Shown in pieces: positions 54,480-63,729 of a stretch of 64,000 nt of DNA. This stretch comes from Calothrix sp. NIES-2098 (GTDB lineage Bacteria > Cyanobacteriota > Cyanobacteriia > Cyanobacteriales > Nostocaceae). The notes beneath the pieces were generated by a model that searched no databases, was not told the DNA's origin, and saw only the letters and a list, made by a program, of their open reading frames with translations. Where the stretch lies: contig AP018172.1 of assembly GCA_002368175.1 (NCBI GenBank), forward strand, positions 355,001 through 419,000, read 5' to 3'. How positions within the stretch are numbered: position 1 is the stretch's first letter; every line of letters begins with the position of its first letter. The position numbers were made by a program, and so were the translations under genes.

Positions 54480-54508
54480 ATTTAAGCTGGAAAGTGCTAT
54501 CTTGACAA
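54480..54508 (-). promoter_or_regulatory. Predicted rpoB operon promoter
   Basis: On the minus strand TTGTCA (54503-54508) and TTAAAT (54480-54485) are spaced by 17 bases. This would start transcription about 130 bases upstream of rpoB, leaving a structured leader. Confidence 0.4.
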
Positions 54509-55141
54509 GGGGGAAAGTACCCCTCATGAAGTGACAATTATAACTAATAACCAGCTACTAGGTTGATTTCTCAAAAGCAGATGGTTGAGATAGTCTGAAA
54601 TTAAATTGGCTTTCGTCACTTCCCCTCTCACAAGCGCGTTAATTAGCCTCCGCAGCTTTCTACTGTTGTGTATTCAATACCCCTCTATATTTAGACTCAC
54701 GGTGATATCCTAAAACTAAGGAACTGAGTGGCTTGTAACCGACTCTGAATTCGTATGGCTTTATCTTGCTGGGTTCTACTCACAAGGCAATTACGTTTAA
54801 AAGTTTTCTATAGGTTAAATACGGAAAAGGTAATTTTTTCAACATGTCTAGCTCAACCTAGAGTATCAGGCTTGGCAATCGCCTGAGTGCATCCGCTTGT
54901 AGAGATCGGAGGATGGTCAACCCTTATACATAAAGAGCGTAGACACCCGAAGGATAGCTGCTTTTAGGGTAGCAATGGTCAAGTTGATAACTGTACAAAA
55001 TCAATTTTAGGAGTTTTAATTTCCTTCCTTTATCATTATGGCGCAAGCAAAGTGTTTTGGAGGAAATAATTTTAGCATATTTCCGTCCTCCGAGGTATTT
55101 ATTTATTTTTACCCAGCCAATTGCACTTACAAATTCAGAAT
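54509..55141. other. Intergenic, about 630 bases
   Basis: The stretch between tatD (stop side) and the rpoB promoter region holds no gene I can support. Short frames there have no coding signature. No tRNA was seen. Confidence 0.45.
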
Positions 55142-55927
55142 CTATATTACAAGACCAAATAATTCGCAAGCATTTTGGGTGGTTTGATTGGCGATCTCTT
55201 CTAATGTTTCCCCACGCAGTTGGGCTATACTCTCTGCTACATAACGGACGTAGGCAGGTTCATTCCTTCCTGTACCTCGTTTGGGGACGGGAGCGAGAAA
55301 AGGACAGTCTGTTTCAATTAGCAAGCGATCGCTCGGCACCATAGCGGCGGTAGATTGGATCTGCTTTGCATTTTTGAAGGTAACTGTCCCGCTAAAGCTG
55401 ATGTAAAAGCCTAAGTCAATGAACCATTGAGCTTCTTGCGGCGTTCCACCCCAACAATGCATTACACCACGAACGCTTTCTCCCTTTTGTTCTCGCCATT
55501 TTTGCAATACATCTCTTACCTGGGGCGCTGCGTCACGGCAATGGATAATCACAGGTAAGTTGAGTTCGCTAGCAATTGCTAGTTGCTCCTCAAATACCAT
55601 GCGTTGCTGCTCATAATTATCAGCTTTGTGCAAATCCAGCCCCATTTCGCCCATTGCTACTACTTTCGCGTCAGAACGAGCCAAAGTTGAAATTTCATCG
55701 GCTGTTCGATCGTTCCATTGTTTCGCATCTAAGGGATGCAAACCAACGGCAAAGCTGAGTTCGGGAAACTCGTGTGCTATGGCTTGGATACTGGCAAACT
55801 CTGATGGCTCGACACAGGAATGTATTAAATGCACTACACCTGCTTCTTGCCATCGCGATCGCACTGCTGCTAAATCTGGCTGGAAAACGTCAAAGTTGAT
55901 ATGAACGTGGGTGTCAATTAGCTGCAT
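55142..55927 (-). CDS. tatD: TatD-family metal-dependent DNase
   Basis: 261 residues of the TatD/YcfH hydrolase family, a metal-dependent TIM barrel nuclease. Metal ligands are visible in IDTHVHINFD (His7, His9), GEMGLDLH (near 93), VIIHCRDA (near 127), MHCWGG (near 153) and ETDCPFLAP (near 204). The QNACELFGL end is typical. Such proteins act as 3'-5' exonucleases in repair or quality control. It lies 56 bases downstream of rpsT on the same strand, separated by a palindromic repeat. Confidence 0.93.
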   Translation of the reverse strand: MQLIDTHVHINFDVFQPDLAAVRSRWQEAGVVHLIHSCVEPSEFASIQAIAHEFPELSFAVGLHPLDAKQWNDRTADEISTLARSDAKVVAMGEMGLDLHKADNYEQQRMVFEEQLAIASELNLPVIIHCRDAAPQVRDVLQKWREQKGESVRGVMHCWGGTPQEAQWFIDLGFYISFSGTVTFKNAKQIQSTAAMVPSDRLLIETDCPFLAPVPKRGTGRNEPAYVRYVAESIAQLRGETLEEIANQTTQNACELFGLVI

Positions 55928-55937
55928 CTTTGGTTAA

Positions 55938-55971
55938 AAGTCATTAGTCATTAGCACTAGACTAATGACTT
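55938..55971. repeat. Palindromic TCATTAGTC repeat between rpsT and tatD
   Basis: AAGTCATTAGTC (55938-55949) and GACTAATGACTT (55960-55971) form a perfect 12-bp stem with a 10-base loop. The sequence belongs to the TCATTAGTCATT dispersed family. It could also stop transcription from rpsT before tatD. Confidence 0.6.
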
Positions 55972-55983
55972 AATGATTTGAGA

Positions 55984-56280
55984 CTACTGTGCTGTTTGTG
56001 TAAGTGGTTTGAGTTTGTGAGCCAATTTTGACTTTTTCCTCGCCCCATTGTTTGGGTGAAGCACACCTCGCTTTACGGCTTTGTCAATTTTGCTGTAAGC
56101 CTCAGCTAATCGCTCCTGTACTTGTTGATTTAATTCAGGAGTGGGATTAGCAGCATAGACTTCTACTGCATTCAGGTACTTCTTCATCAGCGTTTTGACA
56201 GCTGATTTATATGCTTTATTACGCAGTCGATTGCGTTCTGCGATTTGGGCGCGCTTAAGAGCAGACTTTGTATTCGCCAC
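55984..56280 (-). CDS. rpsT: 30S ribosomal protein S20
   Basis: 98 residues, starting at GTG 56280 (read as MANTKSALKRAQIAERNRLR). The longer open frame to 56313 gives an unrelated N-terminus. The basic helical S20 pattern (RNKAYKSAVKTLMKKYLNAV, then GVLHPNNGARKKSKLAHKL) is complete. The protein binds the 16S rRNA in the small subunit. The order rpsT next to hisD is common in filamentous cyanobacteria. Confidence 0.96.
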   Translation of the reverse strand: MANTKSALKRAQIAERNRLRNKAYKSAVKTLMKKYLNAVEVYAANPTPELNQQVQERLAEAYSKIDKAVKRGVLHPNNGARKKSKLAHKLKPLTQTAQ

Positions 56281-57046
56281 AGTCAGTTCCAAAAAGACTA
56301 TTAATATGTACACACACTACTAGATTTACTAATATAGCATCCATATTGCCAATGTTAAGATTTCCGAAAAAATCTCACTTTAGAGTTTTCTAGAGATCTC
56401 AGCGAATTTCAGGAGGAAATGGCCAGGAGCTAAGTTCTAAGCACGTTGTCGTAATTGTGCTGCCGAACTTAGAAATGAACTAATATTAAGTTACTCTCAA
56501 CAAATTAAGGATGATGATCTTAAGCTCACCAATGGATGAGTTAGCAGCAAGCCTAGAGCATAGATTGTCAGAGCCAAACAACTGTAATATAGCTTTAAAT
56601 CAACAGACACGACATCTTAGCCTAGAACGTAGCTAGGCGCTTGTTCAGCATTGAAGCCAGCTGTCCCTAGTTCCTGAGCAAGATCTGTAAATTTTAGTTA
56701 TTAGGCTGAGAAAACTTAGTAAAAATTATACTTATACCCTAACTCATTCTTGATTCAAGGTTGGGTTGATGTGTAAACACACTTCCAATTTAGACATTGA
56801 TGGATGGGGTAAAAGGTTAGTAGGATTGGTACGCCTACTCCCTACTATAAGTCAAGGCTTGGCTTGTCAGCCTGAGCAATTAAGTCGCTTTCTCAAGCAA
56901 CCTAGATGCTAGAACCTTGGAAGTATCAAAAAAATCCAGGTTAAGCTAGAGAAGGGAATTAGAGTAAGCTTTGTACCTAATTTTGGGAAAGAGCAAAACT
57001 GATTCTCAGGCGGGAATATTCTAAATTTTGGCATTGTCCTTACTCC
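56281..57046. other. Intergenic, about 770 bases between rpsT and hisD
   Basis: Divergent promoters for rpsT and hisD must lie here. I see one stem (TTCTAAG..CTTAGAA with inner GCAC/GTGC, 56435-56474) and no gene. The stretch is moderately AT-rich. Confidence 0.45.
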
Positions 57047-58348
57047 ATGCTGCGAATTATTACTCAGCAGGCAGACGTTAGAGCAGAACTACAACGTATC
57101 TGCGATCGCACCCATGACGAACAGGTGCTTCACAAAGAGGCAACGGTGCGAGAAGTGTTACAAGCGGTGAAGCGCCAAGGTAACAAAGCTGTATTACATT
57201 ATACAGCCGAGTTTGACAACCAAACCCTCAAGCCAGAGGAACTGCGTGTTACAGGCTCAGAACTAGATGCAGCTTATCAACAAGTGTCCAAGGATTTGCT
57301 GGCAGCGATTCGACAGGCTTGCCAACAAATTGAAGCGTTTCATAAACAGCGAGTACCAAAAAGCTGGGTACAGTTTGGTGATGATAATGTAGTGCTGGGC
57401 AAACGCTACACTCCTGTAGATCGTGCGGGTTTATATGTGCCTGGTAGTCGCGCTGTATATCCTAGCACAGCACTGATGACTGCAATCCCAGCCAAAGTTG
57501 CTGGTGTACCTCAGGTGGTTATGGTAACTCCACCAGGAGTAGGAAAAGCAATTCATCCAGCGGTACTAGTAGCTGCGCAAGAAGCTGGAATTCAAGAAAT
57601 TTATCGTGTTGGAGGCGCACAGGCGATCGCGGCTTTAGCCTACGGTACAGAAACGATACCCAAAGTAAACGTGATTGCCGGGCCGGGTAATATTTATGTC
57701 ACCCTAGCAAAAAAACTTGTCTACGGTAATGTCGGTATTGATTGCTTGGCTGGGCCAAGTGAGGTGCTAATTATTGCTGATGAAACCGCAAATCCCGTAT
57801 ATGTTGCAGCTGACTTATTAGCACCAGCTGAACACGATCCAATGGCAGCGGCGATTTTGTTGACTACGGATGCGGCTTTGGCTAAAAACGTACAAGTAGC
57901 GGTAGAAAGACAATTAGTAGATCATCCCCGACGCATAGACACAGAAAAAGCGATCGCTCACTACGGTTTGATCGTGATTGTGGAATCTTTAGAAGCAGCA
58001 GCAGAACTCGCAAATGAATTTGCCCCCCAACACTTAGAATTAGAAGTTCAAGATCCTTGGGAATTATTGCAAAAAATTCGCCATGCTGGGGCTATTTTCT
58101 TGGGTGACTCAACACCGGAAGCCGTAGGACACTATTTAGCAGGCCCAAATCATACCTTACCAACGTCTGGGGCAGCTCGCTACGCTTCAGCATTGGGTGT
58201 GGAAACTTTCCTCAAACAATCTAGTATTATTCAATACTCGCAAACGGCACTTCAAAAGGTGGCTGGTACAATTGACATATTAGCAGCAGTAGAGGGTTTA
58301 CCCTCTCATGCTGATTCAGTACGAAGGAGAATTCAGCGTGAAGAGTGA
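57047..58348 (+). CDS. hisD: Histidinol dehydrogenase
   Basis: 433 residues, the last enzyme of histidine synthesis, oxidising histidinol to histidine in two NAD-dependent steps. The family signature around the zinc site is intact: GNVGIDCLAGPSEVLIIADE (near 225-245), APAEHDPMAAAI, FAPQHLELEV with the catalytic Glu/His pair (near 325-333) and GAIFLGDSTPEAVGHYLAGP with HTLPTSGAARY after it. ATG 57047 (MLRIITQQADVRAELQR) gives the usual length. Single gene, not in a his operon, as is usual in cyanobacteria. Confidence 0.97.
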   Translation: MLRIITQQADVRAELQRICDRTHDEQVLHKEATVREVLQAVKRQGNKAVLHYTAEFDNQTLKPEELRVTGSELDAAYQQVSKDLLAAIRQACQQIEAFHKQRVPKSWVQFGDDNVVLGKRYTPVDRAGLYVPGSRAVYPSTALMTAIPAKVAGVPQVVMVTPPGVGKAIHPAVLVAAQEAGIQEIYRVGGAQAIAALAYGTETIPKVNVIAGPGNIYVTLAKKLVYGNVGIDCLAGPSEVLIIADETANPVYVAADLLAPAEHDPMAAAILLTTDAALAKNVQVAVERQLVDHPRRIDTEKAIAHYGLIVIVESLEAAAELANEFAPQHLELEVQDPWELLQKIRHAGAIFLGDSTPEAVGHYLAGPNHTLPTSGAARYASALGVETFLKQSSIIQYSQTALQKVAGTIDILAAVEGLPSHADSVRRRIQREE

Positions 58349-58529
58349 TTGAGAAAGCTGAATTTTTGCTTATACTTTTGGTAAAAGTTGCTTAATGGCT
58401 TCAAACTAGAAGTTTGAAAAATTGAGTACTACATAAACTCGGTTTACATCTGGAAAATTATTGGTTAATTACCAATAAACTTTACCAAGTATTTATTTTA
58501 AGAGGTCTACTCTTGAGGAGACGAGAGCG

Positions 58530-58955
58530 GTGCTAAAAACTATTTTGGTAGCTCTGGACGGTTCAGATATTGCAGAACGAGTAATTCAGAGTTTAAACGA
58601 GTTTGTTTTGTCACAAGACACCAAAGTTATTCTCTGCCATGTGTTTCCCACGCCAGAGGCAGAGATGGAATTACCCGCAGATCGACCTCATTCAGAATCA
58701 CCTACATTTTCATTTTTCCATATCGAAAAACAACTCCAATCCTATCAAGAAAGTTTACCTATTAAAAGTGAATTAGAACTAGTAACTGGCGATCCGGCTG
58801 ACGAAATTATTCGCCTTGCCAATATTTACAAAGCTGACTTGATTGTGATTGGTAGTCGCGGTTTAACTGGTATGAAGCGAATTGTTCAGGGTTCTGTTAG
58901 CAGTCAAGTGGTAGAAGAAGCTGCTTGTTCAGTGTTAGTAGTAAAGCCTAATTAA
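58530..58955 (+). CDS. Universal stress protein (UspA family)
   Basis: 141 residues starting at GTG 58530, with TTGAGGAG nine bases upstream. The UspA fold is clear: VLKTILVALDGSDIAERVIQ at the start, then LVTGDPADEI near 87 and the nucleotide-binding end VIGSRGLTGMKRIVQGSVSS followed by QVVEEAACSVLVVKP. The GxxGx9GSVS pattern (GLTGMKRIVQGSVS) indicates an ATP-binding member. Its trigger is unknown. Confidence 0.93.
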   Translation: MLKTILVALDGSDIAERVIQSLNEFVLSQDTKVILCHVFPTPEAEMELPADRPHSESPTFSFFHIEKQLQSYQESLPIKSELELVTGDPADEIIRLANIYKADLIVIGSRGLTGMKRIVQGSVSSQVVEEAACSVLVVKPN

Positions 58956-58981
58956 AAAATATAGAGTGGTTGGATTCATAT

Positions 58982-59028
58982 TTTAAGCGATCGCAACTTT
59001 ACAAAACCCAAAGATGCGATCGCTTAAA
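58982..59028 (+). terminator. Inverted repeat with two HIP1 octamers after the usp gene
   Basis: TTTAAGCGATCGCA (58982-58995) and TGCGATCGCTTAAA (59015-59028) form a perfect 14-bp stem with a 19-base loop, each arm carrying a HIP1 octamer. It lies 27 bases after the usp stop and may end that transcript, though the T run is weak. Confidence 0.45.
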
Positions 59029-59197
59029 TATTCACTAATCAATACGCTAGGGCGATCAAATCTATGACAATAACATAGACATTCTTGCCCAAAAAGAAAC
59101 AGCAATAAAATTTACGCTAAGAAAAGCAAGATTTTTAACAGATTTGTAGCTAATTAGGACTTTAGCCCTAGATTTTCAAGCACTCAATTGCTTACTA

Positions 59198-59575
59198 CTA
59201 TTTTGCTAAAAACTGGCGCAAACTCAACAAACTTAAAGTTTGTCCTAAATTTATAGGTAGCATTGACACACCTTCTACACGTGATTGTACCCAACCTTCT
59301 CCCCAGTACCACTCATGAAATCCATCAATTCCACCACTCAGTAAAAAGCGAATGCAATTAGGTTGAGCTACGTTCACTTGATGATGAATCGCAACTGGCC
59401 CAGTCCAGGTAGTAAACTCGAAACCAGAGTACAATTCTTCTGGCATTCCAGGAGCAAAGCTTTGCCCTAAAAGCCATTTTTGCAATTCAACTGGACGCAG
59501 CAGACTGTCGCGAATTGTACTTGCTGAAGCTTCGATTTCTATTCGTAGTTGGCTTTGTTGAAAATTACCCAGCAT
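59198..59575 (-). CDS. SRPBCC-like hypothetical protein
   Basis: 125 residues. The N-terminal strand and helix IRIEIEASASTIRDSLLRPV-like order (RIEIEASASTIRDSLLRPVE), PGMPEELYSGFEFTTW and HHQVNVAQPNCIRFLLSGGI suggest the START/SRPBCC ligand-binding fold, but no specific family can be assigned. Soluble, no signal peptide. It stands alone on the minus strand between two plus-strand genes. Confidence 0.65.
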   Translation of the reverse strand: MLGNFQQSQLRIEIEASASTIRDSLLRPVELQKWLLGQSFAPGMPEELYSGFEFTTWTGPVAIHHQVNVAQPNCIRFLLSGGIDGFHEWYWGEGWVQSRVEGVSMLPINLGQTLSLLSLRQFLAK

Positions 59576-59736
59576 TTTTTAAGGATTGTATTCAACTTGA
59601 ACAAGTTGTTATTTTATGGCAAATACAGTAGAAAAAATTGGTTCAGCTTTTATTATAGTCTCCAAATAATTTAATCTAGTTATAGCAGTTTATGCTGCTT
59701 CTTTGCAGTAAGTGGATTTCAACTTGAGAAAAACTG

Positions 59737-60171
59737 ATGATGAATCTTGAGGTCAAACCTCAGCAGTTGTTGAAAATTCTGTTAATTGCCAGCATTATTT
59801 CTACAGCTATTCATTTCACTGATAATTATCTATTCATCGATCGATATCCTCAACCGATCTGGATTACAGCCTCTTCAATTTATCAATCATGGCTAATTCT
59901 GACAGCTATCGGAATTACTGGGTATTGGTTATACAAATATCGAAGGTTTTGGCTAGCTTATGCTTGTCTAGTTCTCTATTCATTTACAGGTCTAGTAAGC
60001 CCAGGACATTACTTTTATGGAAATCTGTCACAGTTTTCAGCAAAGATGCATCTGTTTATCTGGACGGATGCGTTAACTAGTTTAGCGATATTAGGATTTA
60101 TTTTCTGGTCAGTGCTTATCCTAAAACAGTGGCAGCGAGAACCTAACCCAACTAACAATAGCGAATCTTAA
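59737..60171 (+). CDS. Four-helix membrane protein, unknown
   Basis: 144 residues with four predicted membrane helices (about 13-29, 46-63, 72-90 and 108-130). The first helix region has ASIISTAIHFTDNYLFID and the third is bounded by SPGHYFYGNLSQFSAKMH. Several His residues lie near helix ends (IHFTDN, GHYFYG, KMHLF), which could bind metal or haem, but this is speculation. No family is recognised. Single gene. Confidence 0.6.
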   Translation: MMNLEVKPQQLLKILLIASIISTAIHFTDNYLFIDRYPQPIWITASSIYQSWLILTAIGITGYWLYKYRRFWLAYACLVLYSFTGLVSPGHYFYGNLSQFSAKMHLFIWTDALTSLAILGFIFWSVLILKQWQREPNPTNNSES

Positions 60172-60571
60172 ATTGATGCTCTCATAAAAAAAATACACTC
60201 AATACAATTTGGAGGAAGCGACAGGTAATCAGCATTATCCGTAACTTCCTTGTTCATCGAGAAAAACATATTTGCCTAGACAATATTTAGCTTAAAAAAC
60301 ATGAGTTTGCTTATGGCAATGACTGATTAATTATCAACATTGTTTTTGTATGGCTTATATTGCGTGGAAATTAAATTTCTGGCTGTTAAAAAAAGTCAAG
60401 AATCTAGAACGTTTAAAATTTCAAATCAGAAACAATACTTTTCTCCCAATTTAGTATCAAATGATATGTTTAAGTTAAGTATAGTTATACTAAGTTATAC
60501 TAAATAGTACTTTCATTCCTATGCCTCACAGCAGAGGCGTTGAGCAAAAGATACTATTGGTAAGGTTTTTC
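60172..60571. other. Intergenic, 400 bases, upstream of hslO
   Basis: AT-rich and without a gene. A direct repeat AGTTATACTA occurs twice near 60483-60502, about 70 bases upstream of the hslO start, where a promoter would be expected. An in-frame extension of hslO back to 60521 is unlikely to be translated. Confidence 0.45.
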
Positions 60572-61477
60572 ATGGCGGATCAATTAATTCGCGCTACGGC
60601 AGCCGAAGGTGGGATTCGAGCAGTAGGCGCGATCGCTACGCGCCTCACAGAGGAAGCAAGACAGCGTCATCAGCTATCCTATGTGGCAACAGCAGCACTG
60701 GGTCGGACTATGGTAGCAGGCTTGTTGATGGCTTCTAGTATGAAGCGAGCTGGTTCTAGGGTAAATGTCCGAGTTAAGGGTGATGGCCCTTTAAGTGGCA
60801 TCTTGGTAGATGCTGGCTTAGATGGTACTGTACGTGGCTATGTTGGCAACCCATCTGTGGAATTACCACCTAATGCTAAAGGTAAGTTAGATGTTGGTGG
60901 TGCAGTTGGTAAGGGCTTTCTTTATGTTGTTCGGGATATTGGTTATGGCTACCCCTACTCTAGTACTGTAGAACTTGTTTCTGGTGAAATTGGTGATGAT
61001 ATAGCTCATTATCTAGTGAGTTCCGAACAAACACCTTCAGCTATGGTTTTAGGTGTATTTGTAGGAGCAAATGGGGTAACTGCTGCTGGTGGCTTATTGG
61101 TACAGGTGTTACCTAAAGCAGCTAGAGATGAAGCTTTAGTAGCAACCTTGGAATCGCGGGTAGCTGCTTTATCGGGATTTACGCCATTATTGCAAGCGGG
61201 TAAGACTTTACCAGAAATCTTTACAGATTTACTGGGAGATATGGGACTGACAATCTTTCCCGAAAGCCAAATTTTGCGCTTCCACTGTGGTTGTTCTTTC
61301 GACCGGATGTTAGGAGCATTAAAAATTTTGGGAGAAGCCGAACTACAAGATATGATCGTTAAAGACGATGGCGCTGAAGCAACTTGCGACTTTTGCGGCC
61401 GAGTTTACCAAGCAAGCAGCGATCAGTTAGCTCAGTTAATTGTCGATTTGCAGACTGAATCTTCGGCTTCAGGTTAA
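60572..61477 (+). CDS. hslO: Hsp33 redox-regulated chaperone
   Basis: 301 residues from ATG 60572 (MADQLIRATAAEGGIRAVGA); an upstream in-frame ATG at 60521 adds 17 residues with no family support. Hsp33 holds unfolding proteins when oxidised. The substrate-binding domain includes GLLMASSMKRAG, GPLSGILVDAG and GKGFLYVVRDIGYGYPYSST. The C-terminal redox switch is complete, with four Cys in CGCSF (near 247) and CDFCG (near 280) that bind zinc in the reduced state. Single gene. Confidence 0.95.
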   Translation: MADQLIRATAAEGGIRAVGAIATRLTEEARQRHQLSYVATAALGRTMVAGLLMASSMKRAGSRVNVRVKGDGPLSGILVDAGLDGTVRGYVGNPSVELPPNAKGKLDVGGAVGKGFLYVVRDIGYGYPYSSTVELVSGEIGDDIAHYLVSSEQTPSAMVLGVFVGANGVTAAGGLLVQVLPKAARDEALVATLESRVAALSGFTPLLQAGKTLPEIFTDLLGDMGLTIFPESQILRFHCGCSFDRMLGALKILGEAELQDMIVKDDGAEATCDFCGRVYQASSDQLAQLIVDLQTESSASG

Positions 61478-61630
61478 GGTATAAAAGCGCACTAACTTTT
61501 GAAATTGTTAATGGTATCTGTGGAGAGAGATAATAAGAAATGTAGCTTTTTAATAATGAGAAAGTTACTATGGCAACTATGGAATTATCGATCTACAACA
61601 GATCGCTATTCAATTATTTTGGTGTGAGAG

Positions 61631-63667
61631 ATGACAGAGCGGGATATTACAGACAGTTGGTCCCGAGGCAGAGCCAGAGAGCCGGATGATAGTAATAGAT
61701 TATCCGAAATAGCACAATTCAGTGAAACTACTGGTTCTAACTCTAAGTCAGTGAAGCGGCAAACAGATAATAATTCCGAAGGATTTCCTTTAAATAATCA
61801 GTCCCAAAAAACTGTTTCACCCAATTATATTTTCAGTAAATTGCCCCGCTGGATGCAAAACTGGGTGTTGTGGTTAGTTTTATTAACCTTAATTCCCGGT
61901 GGCATCGGATTTCTGGCTATGGCAATGTTGCTCAAGTTGCCAGCAGCCCCTAATTGCCCAAAAATTTTCTGGCCTTTAGCTAGTGAGTCGGTACGGCTAC
62001 ACTGCGCTCAGTTAGCTGCTTCTAAACAAACTGTAACCGACTTACTGCAAGCAATTGGGCTAGTGAAGCAATTGCCCAAAAATCACCCATTGCGTGGAGA
62101 GGCCGATCGCTTCATAGAAACATGGTCAGAGGATATTTTGCAACTAGCCGATCAAAGTTTTCAAGCGGGAAATTTAGATGAGGCGATCGCAATTGCACGT
62201 AAGATACCTGACGATGTATCTGCGTATAAATTAGTAGAAGAAAAAATTACTAAATGGCAATCGATCTGGTCAAGAGGAGAAGAAATTTATCAGCAAGCGG
62301 AAGCAGAATTGCGCGAGAGACACTGGCAATCTGCTTTTATGCTATCTGCTAAATTGTTGCGTCTGGACAATAAATACTGGTCAACCACTAAGTACGATCA
62401 ATTAAATCAGCTAATTGCTACAGCACGGGAAGATGGGGAAAAATTAGCAAAAGCTGAGAGTTTAGCCAAGAGTGGCGTCGCGGATAAGATACTCGAAGCT
62501 ATAAAAATCGCTGAATCAATTAGTCAAGGTAGTTACGTTTATCAGAAAGCTCAAGAGTCAATTCCGGCATTTGGACGTAAGATGTTGGATTTGGCCCAGA
62601 CAAACTTAGATAAGCAGGATGCAGATACAGCTTTAGATATTGCTAGGCAAATTCCCGAAAATACTGGATTGCAAACAGAAGTTGAAGACTTTATCAGCTT
62701 GGCTGAGGCGCAAAGAAGTGCTTGGATTGGAAATATTTCCGGTTTACAAACCGCAATTGCCCAAGCACAGCAAATCGCTCCTACCAGGGCTGTGTATAAT
62801 AAAGCACAACAATTGATTGCACGATGGCAGTTGGAAATTGAAGATGTTGCCCGCTTAGAAAAAGCGCGAACCTTAGCTAGCCAAGGAACAGTCAGCGATT
62901 TAACAGCAGCGATCGCCCAAGCACAGCTAATCCCAAGTAGTAACCCCCGTGCTAGTGAAGCCAGAGAAGAAGCGGGACGCTGGCAGGCTCAAGTAGAAAC
63001 AATTCAAGATCGACCTTTCTTGGATCGAGCCGAACAAATAGCATTGCTGGAAGATGTTACTTCTTTGCAAGCAGCAATCTCGGAAGCCAGCCAAATTCGT
63101 AATGGTCGAGCTTTGTATCCAGAAGCACGCAGAAAAATCCGGAATTGGACAGCCAAGATTCAGCGAATTCAGGATCAGCCTTACTTAGATCAAGCAAGAG
63201 ACTTGGCTCAGAGTGGAAATTTACCTGCTGCTATTAGCGCTGCCGAACAAATTGCCTCATCAGGACGGGCACTGTCTGGCGAAGCACAAGAGGCGATCAA
63301 CGATTGGCGAGGGCAAATCCGCGCCAAAGAAAACTGGCAAAAAGCGCGGGATGCAGCGTTAGCTGGTACACCAGAAGCTTTAGTAAATGCCATACAACTA
63401 GCTCAACAGGTTCCCAGGCGTAGCATCTTACGAATGGATGCTAATATCGCCATTGACCAGTGGAGTCAGCAATTGTTAGATATTGCCCGTTCTCAGGGAC
63501 AGTCTGATATCTACAAAGGCATTGAAACTGCGAAATTGGTTCCTAGAGGTAGTTCTGCTTACAGTGCTGCACAAGAGCAAATTAGAACTTGGCGGCAATT
63601 CCTTAATCCTGAACCTCAACCTGCACCTGAACCATCCCCGACGACACCGACTACTACGGGATTGTAA
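61631..63667 (+). CDS. Large membrane-anchored helical-repeat protein
   Basis: 678 residues. A hydrophilic N-terminus (about 1-75) leads to one membrane helix (about 76-100, WVLWLVLLTLIPGGIGFLAM). The remainder is almost all alpha helical, made of degenerate repeats of about 65 residues of the form LxxAxxLAxxGxxxxLxxAIxxAxxI followed by AxxxIxxWQxQI, for example YLDQARDLAQSGNLPAAISA. The tail is Pro-rich (PQPAPEPSPTTP). Similar proteins are often labelled chromosome segregation ATPase, but no Walker motif is present, so that name is not supported. The helical repeat resembles the C-terminus of the kinase at 6509. Function unknown. Confidence 0.85.
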   Translation: MTERDITDSWSRGRAREPDDSNRLSEIAQFSETTGSNSKSVKRQTDNNSEGFPLNNQSQKTVSPNYIFSKLPRWMQNWVLWLVLLTLIPGGIGFLAMAMLLKLPAAPNCPKIFWPLASESVRLHCAQLAASKQTVTDLLQAIGLVKQLPKNHPLRGEADRFIETWSEDILQLADQSFQAGNLDEAIAIARKIPDDVSAYKLVEEKITKWQSIWSRGEEIYQQAEAELRERHWQSAFMLSAKLLRLDNKYWSTTKYDQLNQLIATAREDGEKLAKAESLAKSGVADKILEAIKIAESISQGSYVYQKAQESIPAFGRKMLDLAQTNLDKQDADTALDIARQIPENTGLQTEVEDFISLAEAQRSAWIGNISGLQTAIAQAQQIAPTRAVYNKAQQLIARWQLEIEDVARLEKARTLASQGTVSDLTAAIAQAQLIPSSNPRASEAREEAGRWQAQVETIQDRPFLDRAEQIALLEDVTSLQAAISEASQIRNGRALYPEARRKIRNWTAKIQRIQDQPYLDQARDLAQSGNLPAAISAAEQIASSGRALSGEAQEAINDWRGQIRAKENWQKARDAALAGTPEALVNAIQLAQQVPRRSILRMDANIAIDQWSQQLLDIARSQGQSDIYKGIETAKLVPRGSSAYSAAQEQIRTWRQFLNPEPQPAPEPSPTTPTTTGL

Positions 63668-63729
63668 TCTGGAGTGTTCTAGATAGGTCAGGCTAGGGAG
63701 AAATAAGTAATGTCTTGACTCTGGACTTT

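Noticed and set aside
61631..63667. Label of chromosome segregation ATPase
   Set aside because: The sequence has no Walker A or B motif; it is a membrane-anchored helical-repeat protein.
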